DNA from: Craterostigma plantagineum | Taxonomy: Eukaryota; Streptophyta; Magnoliopsida; Lamiales; Linderniaceae | Reading direction: 5' to 3' | NCBI GenBank assembly: GCA_027422505.1 | Contig: JAPQWV010001380.1 | Span: 5,001 to 69,000 of the forward strand | DNA: 64,000 bases | Part shown: positions 34,961-46,800 of the stretch, piece after piece | How the letters are laid out: each line of letters opens with the position of its first letter | Numbering within the stretch: the first letter of the stretch is position 1 | Program-made: the position numbers and the translations under genes | Notes under the pieces: generated by a model | Databases searched by the model: none | The model's input: the letters and a program-made list of their open reading frames with translations, nothing else | What the model was told of the DNA's origin: nothing

Positions 34961-36297
34961 TTCTTTTCCTATTTCTATGACTTCCAAAGACTTAGCACTA
35001 TCGCCCCTCATCTCTTAAGGAAAAGCCGCTGTCCCAATAGCTTCGTTCAGGAGCGAACAACCACTAAATTGCTTGTTAAATGGAGGAGCAAAAAGGGTAA
35101 AGTCGGCACCTTTAGTTGACCTCGTTAATTGAGAACCAGAGCCTGTTCAAGCAAATCCGATTCAAGGCGCAAAATAGAGTTTATTAATAACCAGCATCCT
35201 CACCAGTTCCAACTTCCTAGCTGGCCGGCGTCCCTGTTCTGGTATGTGATATCCCTTAATGAGGTGCTGTTATAGTTCTGCGGAGTGATGTTCCAACATC
35301 CCTTCCTGTCCCAGCTTCTTTTCTCGTATCGCTTAGTAAAGAGTAAGAGCTTCCGAGAAAGCCAAGGATCCGAAGTCTAATATTTCTCTACAAATAAACT
35401 TCTTTTCCTTGCTTTCACCTCTCTTTTTCATTCCATTCCCCTCTAACGGAACGGCTAGAATAGAAGGTCAAGTCCAGCTCTTTCGCCAATAAATGCTTCG
35501 AGTGTCCTTTCATTGCTATTTGCTTTCTCTGTTCGAAGCTCAGCTGGAACGACGGCAGGAATATTTATTTCCTAGTTGGATGATTTAGTCAGGGCAAAGG
35601 ATGAAGAAGAGGTATATTAAGGTTCGGTATTTTACTCCGGGGACTACGTGATCTATTGTCTCTATTGGGTACTTTTTCTTTCGTCCCTGACACCCTTTCT
35701 TCTCCTCCCTCACCCTGACTTCCCCCTCTCTCTCTTTCTTGTTGACAGTGACATCAGAGTTGGTGACAGGGGAAAGCATGTAAAGGAAAAGTGAAATGGT
35801 AGCTACTTTTTCCCTTTCTGGTCGGTCTGGTGTGGTGTCATTGACTTCATTTCTCTTCACATCCCTCCATTTGAATCTCTACTCTGTTTTGGCTACAGAC
35901 TGTTCGCGCTAAGACAGCGATGATGCCCGGGCTAGTGTAACTGATCTCGCTACTAAATCAATATCGTCAGTTATATGGTTGCTTCATCCAATAGAGGTTA
36001 AGGTTCAGAATGTCCTACCTTCCCTGATTCAGAGTGGATCACTCATCAATCTACTGTTATCCCCAAGACCTGCTGTTAGACTTCATCTTCTCTTCTTCTT
36101 TGTGAGACTTTCTGTTAACCTTTCTTCTATTCTGTTTTTCAAGGCGATACCGAATAGAATAACTCAAGGGCACTGGCTACTCCATCAACTCCATTTCGTT
36201 GCGTAAGTGAGAATGCCAGTCATCATAGTCTGAACTTGAAATCTTTCCTTGGCTTGAGAGGTTTCAGGTTAAGCAGGGGATCAAGACTCTAATGCTT
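34961..36297. other. Spacer without recognised gene
   Basis: About 1.3 kb between transposon remnants. The minus-strand frame 35585-35860 is rich in Lys/Glu and unrecognised; no other support. Confidence 0.35.
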
Positions 36298-36525
36298 TCA
36301 TTCCTTCAGCTTTTCGAAAGCTTCTTGGCATTCTCTTGTCCACATGAATCTTTCCCGTTTTCTCAAGATTTTGAAAAAAGGGAGGCATCTCTCGGCTGAC
36401 TTCGAAACAAACCGGTTTAGTGCGGCTACCCTACCCGTCAATATCTGTACTTCCTTGATCGACCTTGGGGGGCTCATCTCCTGAATGGCAGTTATTTGTC
36501 CCCGGGTTTACTTCAATGCCTCGGC
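36298..36525 (-). pseudogene. Ty3/gypsy reverse transcriptase C-terminal fragment
   Basis: The minus strand encodes, in order, EVNPGQITAIQEM, PPRSIKEVQILTGRVAALNR, FVSKSAERCLPFFKIL and WTRECQEAFEKLKE, then a stop. This is the junction between reverse transcriptase and RNase H in plant Ty3/gypsy elements, of the type seen in the Tat/Ogre lineage. Only about 75 codons remain. It is nuclear retrotransposon debris. Confidence 0.85.
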
Positions 36526-37045
36526 TGGTGGCTGTTCGTCGATTCGGTTGTTCCTTTCTTCTTTGATAATATACCCAGATTGTCCCCCCCTCCTTGGTCG
36601 AGTATCCCAGTTTCTTGAATGGATACGCCTACATAAAAGACTTTACCATCGATGGAATGGAAGTCGGTATCAGACCCCTCTGTAGTTCATTGCACTTTTC
36701 TTCCTGACAGTCTCCGGCGTACTCGGTTGAGTATGAAGGCTTTCTAAGCTCAGAGGCTTTGTCCGCCCTAAATCTTTGGGCAGTACCCAAACGAACATGG
36801 GCTATCATAGAAGGAAAGGCCCGTTCGCCTATCGGTGAACCATCAAGTAAACAAACAATCCAATTTGTTAGCGAAGCAGCGAAGATGACACAACATTGTA
36901 ACCGCTACGCGAACGAAGAATGGAGCTTCGCGGAGATAAAGTCAAGTCAGCGAACTACTTAAAACATCGTCGCTACGCTACAAAGGTACGTCAGACACTT
37001 TACCCCAACACAACATCCGCGGGGAAGTCATATTAATCAGAATCT

Positions 37046-37345
37046 TTGTGGAAGGGAGTGCTTTATGGTAGATCACCTCACCAGGTTTTGGACCTTCAAA
37101 CTTTAGTAAATCCATCTCGAGTTAGCATGGAGGCAGAGGAATTTTCTGCACATAGAAAGTCAGTTCACAGACAGGTTCGTGAGCATTTGGAACAAGCAAC
37201 AAAGGCTCTGTTAAGACCAAGGCTGACATTCACAGGATATAGAAAGACTTTTTGAAAAAGGAGATCTTGTGATGCTTTACCTTCGGAAAGAAAGATTTCC
37301 TACTGGAAGAACAAGCTAAGGCCTCAAGGCGAAGAGGAAGGGTTA
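37046..37345 (+). pseudogene. Ty3/gypsy integrase C-terminal fragment
   Basis: Encodes YGRSPHQVLDLQTLVNPSRV, then EEFSAHRKSVHRQVREHLEQ and, after a frameshift near 37240, FEKGDLVMLYLRKERFPTG. These are hallmark segments of the integrase C-terminal part of plant gypsy elements (YGR.P...L, then GD.V...LRKERFP.G). It is on the opposite strand to the reverse transcriptase fragment at 36298, so the two need not come from one element. Confidence 0.85.
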
Positions 37346-37448
37346 GGATAGCTCAGTGCTTCGAACAGGAAGGTAAGGTGGAGTAAGTCGAATGAGGTTT
37401 TCAGATAGGCGAACCTGCGTTTTGCTTAGCAGCTCACTATAAGTACCT

Positions 37449-37880
37449 TTGGAAATCCGTCCTCTTCGCCTAAATATTGATAACTCTTGGTGTACGGACA
37501 GTGAGACCTTGTGGAGACATCTTATGAGTTTCTATGAAGCTCTCTTCCAGTTTGTACCCAATTCCACTTCCATTTTCATGGATGGCGCTGGACCCCAACT
37601 TACTGTTGAGGAAAAGCATAGTTGCACATGTTAGTTTGAAGGAGGTTAGGAATGCGGTCTTTTCAATGAAAGGTCTTAAGGCGCCGGGACCTGATGGTAT
37701 CCAGCCTCTGTTTTATCAGAGACAGTGGGCAACGGTACATCGGACTCTACTTGATTTTGTTCATGGAGCATTGACGTCTGGAAGAATTAGTGAGTAAGTT
37801 CTTAAGGCTCATTTGGTGCTCATTCCCAAAACTGAGTCTCCTGAATCTATCCTAGACTTTCGGTGTCGAAACCTACTGCA
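37449..37880 (+). pseudogene. LINE (non-LTR) reverse transcriptase fragment
   Basis: Encodes the linker before the reverse transcriptase (WCTDSETLWRHLMSFYEALF) and, after a frameshift near 37600, VRNAVFSMKGLKAPGPDGIQ with PLFYQRQW, then LVLIPKTESPESILDF. The motif MKGLKAPGPDG is diagnostic of plant L1-type LINE reverse transcriptase. A stop codon interrupts it at about 37795 and the frame is lost in the following R-PISL region. Only the first finger part of the enzyme remains. Confidence 0.88.
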
Positions 37881-40800
37881 GTTTCGGAACGTTCGTTTCC
37901 ATCGGTGCTGAGGTGGGCCCATTAGAGTAGAGAGATAATGTGTTGGCTCGGTAGGTATAAGTAGAAAATGAAAGAATTTATCAATGTGCTCTCTTGGGTT
38001 TCGATGCCCATAAAACGTAACTTGTTGCTTTTAGAATAATGAATGATCACGTTCAGCTACATCGGTTGTTTGAGAACAGAGTCTTATTATATATTATTAC
38101 TAGCTTTGCGTACCAAAGGGAATTTCGTATAAAAGGCCAAAAGGAAGCTCGAGATTAGGGCTTACAGCGCCTAGAAGAGTCGAATTGGCTGAGCTGTCAA
38201 GCAGCGAAGTGCTGAGCTGGTTGTCCGAACGAGACTTTGCAGCTTTTAGGGAAGGCTTAAGAGTTTCGAAGTCATTTAGTCCTCCTAGGGATATTCGGTA
38301 TCCGGGCGAAGGGTCTAACGAGCTCTTGTTGAGCGCCTAGAGCAAATGCCTATCCTTTGGAGTTACCAAGCTGTACCCTTAAGTAAGGTAATGCATTGCT
38401 TCTCACTTGCCGACAGAACCCGTGGGGATTATCAATCAGTCCTGTCTTTAATGTGATGGACCTCTCTCCTTACATCGGCGAACCGGCTTCGTCGCTTTAC
38501 CACCTGTATTTGCTTAATGGCTCATCCGGATCGAGAACTTTCTTAACGGCTCTTCTGGTATCTAGCCAAGTATAGAGTGGGTAATGATTTGGTTCAGTAT
38601 GCTCTTCAAGAAGGGCGGAACAAAGCTTCTTGGTGGAAAGGAATCATTGAGGCTTGTAAGGAAGGGGAGGATCCTAACCAATGAGCTGTGTTTCAAATGG
38701 GGAAAGGAAGGAGTAAGTCAAGATAGGAATAAGGCACGGCCAGCCGTGCTTCCCTTACCGCCGAGAACTTGATTTCCAGTTTTCCAAGGTCCCTTAGTCC
38801 ACGGATTAGCAAAGCGGGCCGATGAGATGAATTGGTTTCGGGCCGGGGCAATAAGGGAAGCTGCGGGAAGAGTTTCAGAACTAGGCGATAGGACTCCTGT
38901 CCATAAGGCTAGGAAGAAAGCGGGAGCACAAAAGAGGAGTGATGCCAACCAAGTCGGAGGACTTTCTTGCTTTATAAATAAAGTAAGGAAAACTTGGTAG
39001 TACCATATTTCCCTATTCTAGGATGAAATACTTTTCTGCCTAGCTTTCAATAGTTCCATTTCTCATTCCTTTACCGAAAGGATGATATTTCCTCATGACT
39101 GGTGAAGAAGTCGACTCTTATTTGGGGTATCAAGCTAAACCCGCCACAGCTGCAACAACCTATTCTCTTTCTCTACGAAATTCTCGATTTGGTTTGCTTT
39201 GACTAAGCAGAACTCTTTCCTTATGCATTGGCTTGGTTTCAGTGAGTTCAGTTGCCTAGGGTTCAAAAGAATGGGAATAAATTGAAGAAGAAATGTTCTT
39301 AGATAGAGGCAAGGCTGAATAAGCGATGTTGGAGGCAGGGCTCCTAGAAGCTCCGTCGAAAGGGAAATGATCTTTAGGTAAGAAAGGTTCCTCTCTTCAC
39401 TAAGCTAAGGCCTAAGAAAGAGGTAAGTAGGCTAGGTAGAGAGTCTCTGTCTATGGGCCAGTAACTCCCTCTATCAATATTCTCTTCTCCCATTGGAGTA
39501 TATCCTATAGCTGGCAAGTTAGAAGGCTATTCAAATGGACAAGCTTTATCTCATATTCGACTCGGAGTATCTCGCAAGCTATCCATATGGGAAAAAAGCA
39601 CAAAAGCAGCTAAGATTTCCAAGGCTCTCAAGTTCTTGTCGGATGTCTTTGAAGAAAGCACAACCCTTGGAATCTCTCTGAAAACGGGAGCTCTTGCTGC
39701 TGCAAATTCCCTAGTGGTTAGGCAGTCGAGTTGGCCCTATTAGGATTCACTTTCTGTTGAAGTAGGTCATACTGGAAGAAGAGTGAGCCACTTTAATTAA
39801 ATAAAGGGAGGGTAAAGCCTTCCTAGCGAACACTAGCAGCAGAGATTGTGCTTATTCCATACGCTGTAAAGAACTCACTATCTAACAGGACCTGTCCTCG
39901 TATCAGTCCTCTCTAAAGAAGCTAACTTTTGTTTGGGCTAACATTCTCAGTGCTACGAATACTACTGCTCTAACGTGCTATCTAGGAAAGCTGGTTATAA
40001 GGTTCTAGGTCAAGCGCAGTCACTCGACACCATTAGATATTTATTAAGGTCTTTACACAAACAAGAGCAAGGGAGTTTTTAAGCGCGGGCAGGCTCCTGG
40101 GCGCAAACAAAGAAGCTAGTTAAGGAAGAGATAGATTTATGGGACTTTACCCCCTATGTAATCAGGCTAAGAAAAAACAGCTTTTCTTTCAGAACATCCC
40201 TTCGGGAAGTAAGAGCAATTGGCCCTGAACTTGCCAAAGTGGAGGTTTTTTTTTCATAAACAATCAGTCAATCCATTAAGTCAAGTTCGGCGGTAAAGCA
40301 AGGCAAGTTAACTTCCAGTTCTGGCAGAAAGGAAGGAAGCGTAGTCCTCAAAATGGATCTAATTGCACTTCGCGCTCAGCGTTCTTTACGTCTTTTGGTC
40401 TGCCACCAAAACTTGGCTGAACTATCAAGAAACATGGCAGCCGTATTCACCGACGCCTCCTCGGACGTAGTCCGACAAGCCGTTCCATATCCCAAAAGTG
40501 ACTTTTTCGACCCTTAGCATCTCGGGTGCCAACGAATGCCTTTGATTTCGCTTGATTCGAACCGTCTACGTCGAGCCGCACTAGCCTACGGGTTCTTCCC
40601 CGCCTATCCAATATCCGATTCAAAAAGAGCTTGGATTGCTGCTTTTCCTCTCTCTGTATAAAGTAAGTCCCAGTGTTGGGCAGAGCTCAAACTCAAAGGA
40701 CCCTTCTGCTTGAAGCTATCAAAAAAAGTCTAATTCCTGTTATTTGCAATCAATTCCCCTTGCTTTGGAATTCGATTAATCGGCTGAAAGCGGCTCCAAT

Positions 40801-43800
40801 CTTTTCTTAAGAAGAAAAGGATGTCGGGCGAATGAGGACATAGCAAATCAGATCCTAGCGTTAGAGCGCCCCCTTTCGAACCAGAGTGTCTTCACTGGGG
40901 GGAATTGGCTTCTATTCGGTATTTGGTTAGTCACGCTTTGCTTACCTTGAAGAGCCCTTTAGTGAATAACTCTTTCTTGGGAAAGGTTTCCGATCTGCGA
41001 GCACCCTGCACACTGGATCGTAGGTAGCAGTGGCCTACCAGTAGGTCTTTGGGGCATTCGGATTCGGAAGTTAGAGACTCAAGAGGTTGGGTGCCTGTGA
41101 CTGGCTTATTGCTCTTATGGTAGGGCAGTAGCAAGAAGCCTCCATAGGGGCTTTAATGCGACTCCTATTACTACTCAATCGATTAGCATAAACTAAAGGA
41201 TAGGATTTTTCCCGGTAACCTAGCTCGCTTCGCCGCATTCGGAAGGAGAAAGGTTTGTTCTCTAATGTGATATAGTTGTAAGTTATTCCAGCTTGCTTGA
41301 AAACCTCGTTATTACAGAGCGGTGGCTCTGGAACATTTGACAGAGATAAGAGTCTTAGTACTGTTTTAAGTGGCAGTATCCTAAGCAACTCTCCCTATGC
41401 TTAATCTCATCAATAATAGCAGACACCTGGTTTAAGTTTCATTTAATCTTTTCCATCTCGGCCTTCCCCATTTCAGGTTTTAGAAGACTTAGTTTCGCGC
41501 AGGGCACCTTTAAACATTTTCCCCTTTCTTTTCTGGCTTTCTGGCTGGATTAGCTAGCTTCAAGGCGCTTATTTGAAACAAAGTACAGAGAGAACAGAAC
41601 CGCTTTAAGGTTATCACACTTTACAGTCTAGATTTATAGACAACCGGGGTATCAGCGTACTTCACGGCTAACTGAAGCCAGTGCAGATAATTCCTTTTCC
41701 GAATGAAAGGCGATAGGGGACGTACCCTAAGGAAGCAAGAAGGGAGGATTTTATTTACTTTACCGCTAGAACCTTCCTTTCACGAGTGAACCCGGGCACG
41801 AGCCTACCTTGGTTGAACCAAAAAAGGGGTACCGACTACCTACCATTACCATATAATATAGGGAATGAACCGAGTTAGAGGCATATGCTTCCTTTACCGA
41901 TAGCCGGTACCGAACTATCCGAAAGCCCTCTACAAAGGCTCAAGAAGAAGGATTGGATGAATTGAGATGCATATAGAATAGATGGTAGGGTTCCAAACCT
42001 CGCCTAGCACCGAAAGAGAAGGCGTTGTTCTGCAGGGTACGGCCCTGGACAGTGGAGAAATATAATAAGATGGAGCCTACCTACTTGGTTCGGACGAAGT
42101 AGATAGATCAAAGGAATAGAATCCAGGTGGTTCTTATGCCACTTTTGATGGTCTCGGTTCGAACAAGATAGATGGAAAACCATTAGATCGATAGCTGGGG
42201 TAATTTCCTTACCACTCCGAGTCATATTGATCCCTGGGAACAGTTCTTAGAGTTGTAGATTGCTCGATAGCTTACCCAGAAAGTCGAAGATGGATTTTCT
42301 TCTCATTGGATTGGTCGGCCACCATAGTACTAAGTTTGTAGCCATACCGTTAAGAGTGCTAAATTCCTTTTCATGTCCAAAATCAACGTACAATCGGCGA
42401 TAAAGTCAGTGAAGTTCCTTTACTTAGGGCAATCAGGTCCTTCCCTAAGTCTAATCCCTAATTATGCGCAACAAACACATGGAATTGGACCTTTCCTGCT
42501 TTCAGGATTTGTTGCTCTTTTGAGACAGCTAGCTCACAAATCTTTTTCGTAGTTTCCGTTTAATAAGTTGTACTCATTGGTTTTGCTGAGAAATGATTGG
42601 GAGAAGGATAGTGCACCATCCATCAATCCAATCGTACTATATCTGTCTACCCCATCCTGCCAAGTAAGAAGGTAGCCTTCATTCAATAGAATACTATCAA
42701 CAAATCAAATCAGTACTTTCGCAGACGGAAGAGCTCAGAGATTATTAGCCAGCGAATATTTTCTTGCTTCTGATGTACCAGCTCTAGCTCACTTGATTGC
42801 GTGCTTTCTTGGTTGTGTTGTGCCCGCCTGTGCTTATCTTCCTTTTTCTTTCTTTCCTGCAGTCGCGGTGGGAGATGTTAGCTCTTGTGTTCCAGCGATA
42901 GGGAGTTTCAAACAAAGGGACGAAAGAATCCCCTGCTCTTGTTCGAGAATCTGCTTCACATGAATGCCCAGACTCGGATGCTAGAGAATAGTCTGGAATG
43001 CTCTCTTACTGTTACTGGGATCCTATCCGCTCTTAGAAAGCTAACTTCATGCCCGGTCTTAGGCGAAGGCAATGAAATGGATGCTACAGAGCGTTCTTGG
43101 GATCTTCTCTGGTGTTCACGTAAGCGCTATTCTCGGCCTTACCCCCATTTGTGGGGAACTCCAGGAGGATATAGAAACCTTTGTAGGAGGAGGGGGAGTC
43201 AAGCAAGGCTGTCAAAGTAGCCTCAACATGCCTATTTTGCAAGAATAAGGTCTTTCTCTTATATAGGTATAGGCTATTTTGCCTTCTTCGATGAGAAGGT
43301 AGGAATAGCTCCTAACCCCAAGAAAAAACGGAGGAAGACTCGGCATTCAGGCGAGCCGCCCATTCTCTTATTCCTTGCCATCTTCTTGACTCTGATATTA
43401 TCTTCATCCTATCTTCTCGGAGTAGGAGCTAATCAAGTCCCACAGCTCCTTCTTGTGGGCAGATTAGGCTCTTCTATTCCCGGAAAAGAACCTATTGATT
43501 CACTTGCACCCCTTTTGAAATGGCAACTTCAACTAGAAAAGAAAAGTCTCAATCCCTTAGTAGGCAACAGTTGGACTGAAGGATATGAATTCAATAGCAA
43601 CAGGATTAAGATGTTGAGTTATTAAGCATTGGAAAGGAAGGTAGAGGGAGTTGGATAGAGACCGGTATAAGAAAAAAATGGCAGTTGCAGAGATCGGAGT
43701 CGTAAACCAGAGTGAACGGAACGTAGAAAGACGAGGTAAGGAGAAAGAGTGTAGCTTACAGCTATCCAATAGCAAGTTTAGGGGTCTAATCTCCCCACGG

Positions 43801-46800
43801 GGCGGTAAGTGCTTGATATGAAGTGGCTAATCGCCAGGGTCTTTCAACTCATGGTCGAATGTGAACAAGGAAGAAGCAGTCTTAGCTGCAGTTACCGTTG
43901 AAGGAAGGAAGGGCTTAGAAGAAGCATAGTCCTTACGGACAGCAGGAACCATCCAAAGCAATCCATTTTTCTCCCTGCTAAGAAGACTGGAATGGAATTT
44001 TCCCGAGTTCTGAAACCTTCTCTTGATTTATAAGTAAAAGAAGCCTTGGTGCCTCGCTTTCGCGAGTTCTTACCCTTTGCCCGAATTTACTTCTTAATGT
44101 GTTCGAAGCCAGGACTATAAGTATGAGTGACTTTCTTCCAGACAAAAGAGATAGCTGGATTGAAAACCTAGCTCTATCTATAACTAGAAGTCAAAGTCAG
44201 GTAGGCCTTAGCCTGGTAGGTGATCCGCAACAAACCAAAGAAGGCAGACTTTGGGTCGACCAGCAGGAGAGTCTTTCAACGATGAGACTCTTCGAGCCTT
44301 GACTTTGACTAAAATAGTAAATAGAAGGTCAGGCTCATTTAGAGAAGCAAGAGTGAAACTACGAGCTAAAAGGGATACAACTGAAAGAACACTGGATTGC
44401 TGGCATAAACACTCCGTTCGGGAATCTGAGTCAATCAGAGTATGGTACAGGAGGATTTACCCTATAACAAAATCACTTTCTTCTCTTATGATATTGATAT
44501 TTCGAGTTTAAAAAACAGACTGTATAATCAGTCAGTAGTGCTTTCCGGATTAAAGCGGTTTCTTGCTAAGGAGATGAGTTGCCTTCTTCAAATGGAAATT
44601 CTCTCTGGGAATCATATCCCTAAGCTCTCACTCGAAAGGGTTCAAAAAGTATTCTTTCACTACAACGTATTCTCATGCAAAAACGTATTCGTTGCTAAGA
44701 AGATTTTGAATTAAATAAGTTGTAGGGACTCATCCAACTAAGCTTAGCCTTTACCTAAGCACCTTGCCTTTTAGGCCTTGCTTGCTTTACTTTAGTCCTA
44801 CTATCCCTGGCTCTTGAAATCTTATACTATCTTAACTACAAAAGGTAATAAAGATTTTCTTCTTGATACTAGATGATCTATTGAGTAAGTAACTCGTTAA
44901 GTAAGAATAAGTAATATCACAAATTTCATCCCTACAACTTATTTTTTTGGTACAGCTCGAAGAGACAGAAGATTAGAGGAGGGCAGATGAGATGACACTC
45001 AAAGCACTGATAGTCTAAACCCTGGGGCTGGTACTTCAATTGGGAGCTATCACAAACTAGATGCTTACATTTTTTCTCTCCCAGTGCTTTAAGTAATAAA
45101 TACATAACGAAAGAAGATATTCTCTAGCCTAGAGGAAAGAGAACAACTAGGATGAAAGGTATTACTAATCTTGATATAGTGAGACAGGATGATAGAATGT
45201 CACTAGTATAAGCGTCCGGTTAGAACCATGGGAAGATTAGAATGACTTCACTAGGAACCTCATTAAAGATAGATAGCAACCTTAGAGAGCTTACACAGTC
45301 AATTGATCTATCCTAGGTTGAGGAATCCGGGAAGAAGGCTTTCAAGTCAAGAAGAGATTAGCTCCTAAGGAGGAAATAAGGGAGTCATCTCGAAAGACGC
45401 AAAAGATCTGTTATTAGCTTATTTATAAGCAGTCGAAGATCCTTAAAAGCCTTTCTTTTTGGCTTACGGCTTACTTGCCTTTTTTTCTTAAAGCCTATCT
45501 ATATAGAGAGACATAGACTGAGGGCATTCTCGGCATCCATGCTCCTGGCAATGGCAAGATCCGAGATGTCAGTTCTTGAAGACAAGCCTCAACCTTATTC
45601 TGACTCCTACTAGGGCAATCAGGTTCAAGTTAAGCCCGAACAGCTTAGTTTTCCACTTCTCTTCCGACACAAGCTTCTTTGCCAAGCCTTCCCCATTAAC
45701 AGGAAATCTAGTAAGAAAGGCAAGGGTTCTCAACCACGGGAAGGGGGAGGGGGAAGGATCACAGGGCCAAGATTGAAAGTCAGGGTCGGTGATCAAAGGG
45801 AAAGAGAGGAAAGGGGCAACTCAAATAGAAATAATTAATACATCTTGATTTCGACTTTAAAGAGAGGATACCATAGCTAGAACCTTATCTAAGTTGACTT
45901 CGTTGGAAGTACCAATACCCACTGCTACTAAGAACCTAACAGATTTCTCCCTTTAGGACAAAGATCCATTACTATGTTGTATCAGTACTTTCAACTATGA
46001 TTCTATGAGACTTCCTACAGAGTAAGTAGGCATAAAGATGGGTTAGATTACAGTGGAAAGCGAAGACAGCAGGAAGGATTTCCGGCAATGGATTAAGCTG
46101 ATACCTCTCTTTGATGAAGCAGCGAGCGTACTTCCATGTCTAATTTCTAACTAAACCGGTCGTCTTTGACTGGTTTATAGGCCGGTTTCCTTCTCTTTAT
46201 CAACCAAACTACTAGCTTACAGGTTGGCTGGCTATTCTATCAACCCTGTGCCAAATAGTGGTACTTTCATTTCGATAATCCGCTAGTCTTCCTAACAAAA
46301 GAAGTCAAAGATGTTTTAGTTACTGCAACAGCCTTCCATTACAAGAGTTTCCGCTTTGAAAGTGAGGCATATCAGTGGTTTACGGATATCTTACCATAAG
46401 TTATTTCTAATAAAGCTTGAAATCACTCGGAATGCTAAAGGACCCTTTCACTTTCTAGCGAATAGAATAGGAATCTGTGAAGGTAAAACGGAGGTTCTTA
46501 TGAGCATCCCAATGGATAGAGGGCTGAACGTATCATGAATTAGAAGGGGATAGCCCCGAAATACCTTTACCCCTTCAAGCGCAAGAAACTCCCGGTAATG
46601 TAAGCATGTCAATGGAGTTCCCAAAGAAGTCCTTTTGCTTACTGGTACTCCTGTCCTACCCCTGCTGGAATTAGACCAGTGACCGAAAAAGAAGTCGCTC
46701 TTGTCTTATTCTTATCGGTATCGTAAGCCCTTCTAGTACAACCGTTCCCTCCCTCCTCAAAGGGTGAGATGACTTCAAGAATATCATCAGTACTCCTCGA

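Noticed and set aside
40540..40575. T-arm-like sequence on the minus strand (ACGGTTCGAATCAAG)
   Set aside because: No pairing T-stem, acceptor stem or anticodon arm could be fitted around it.
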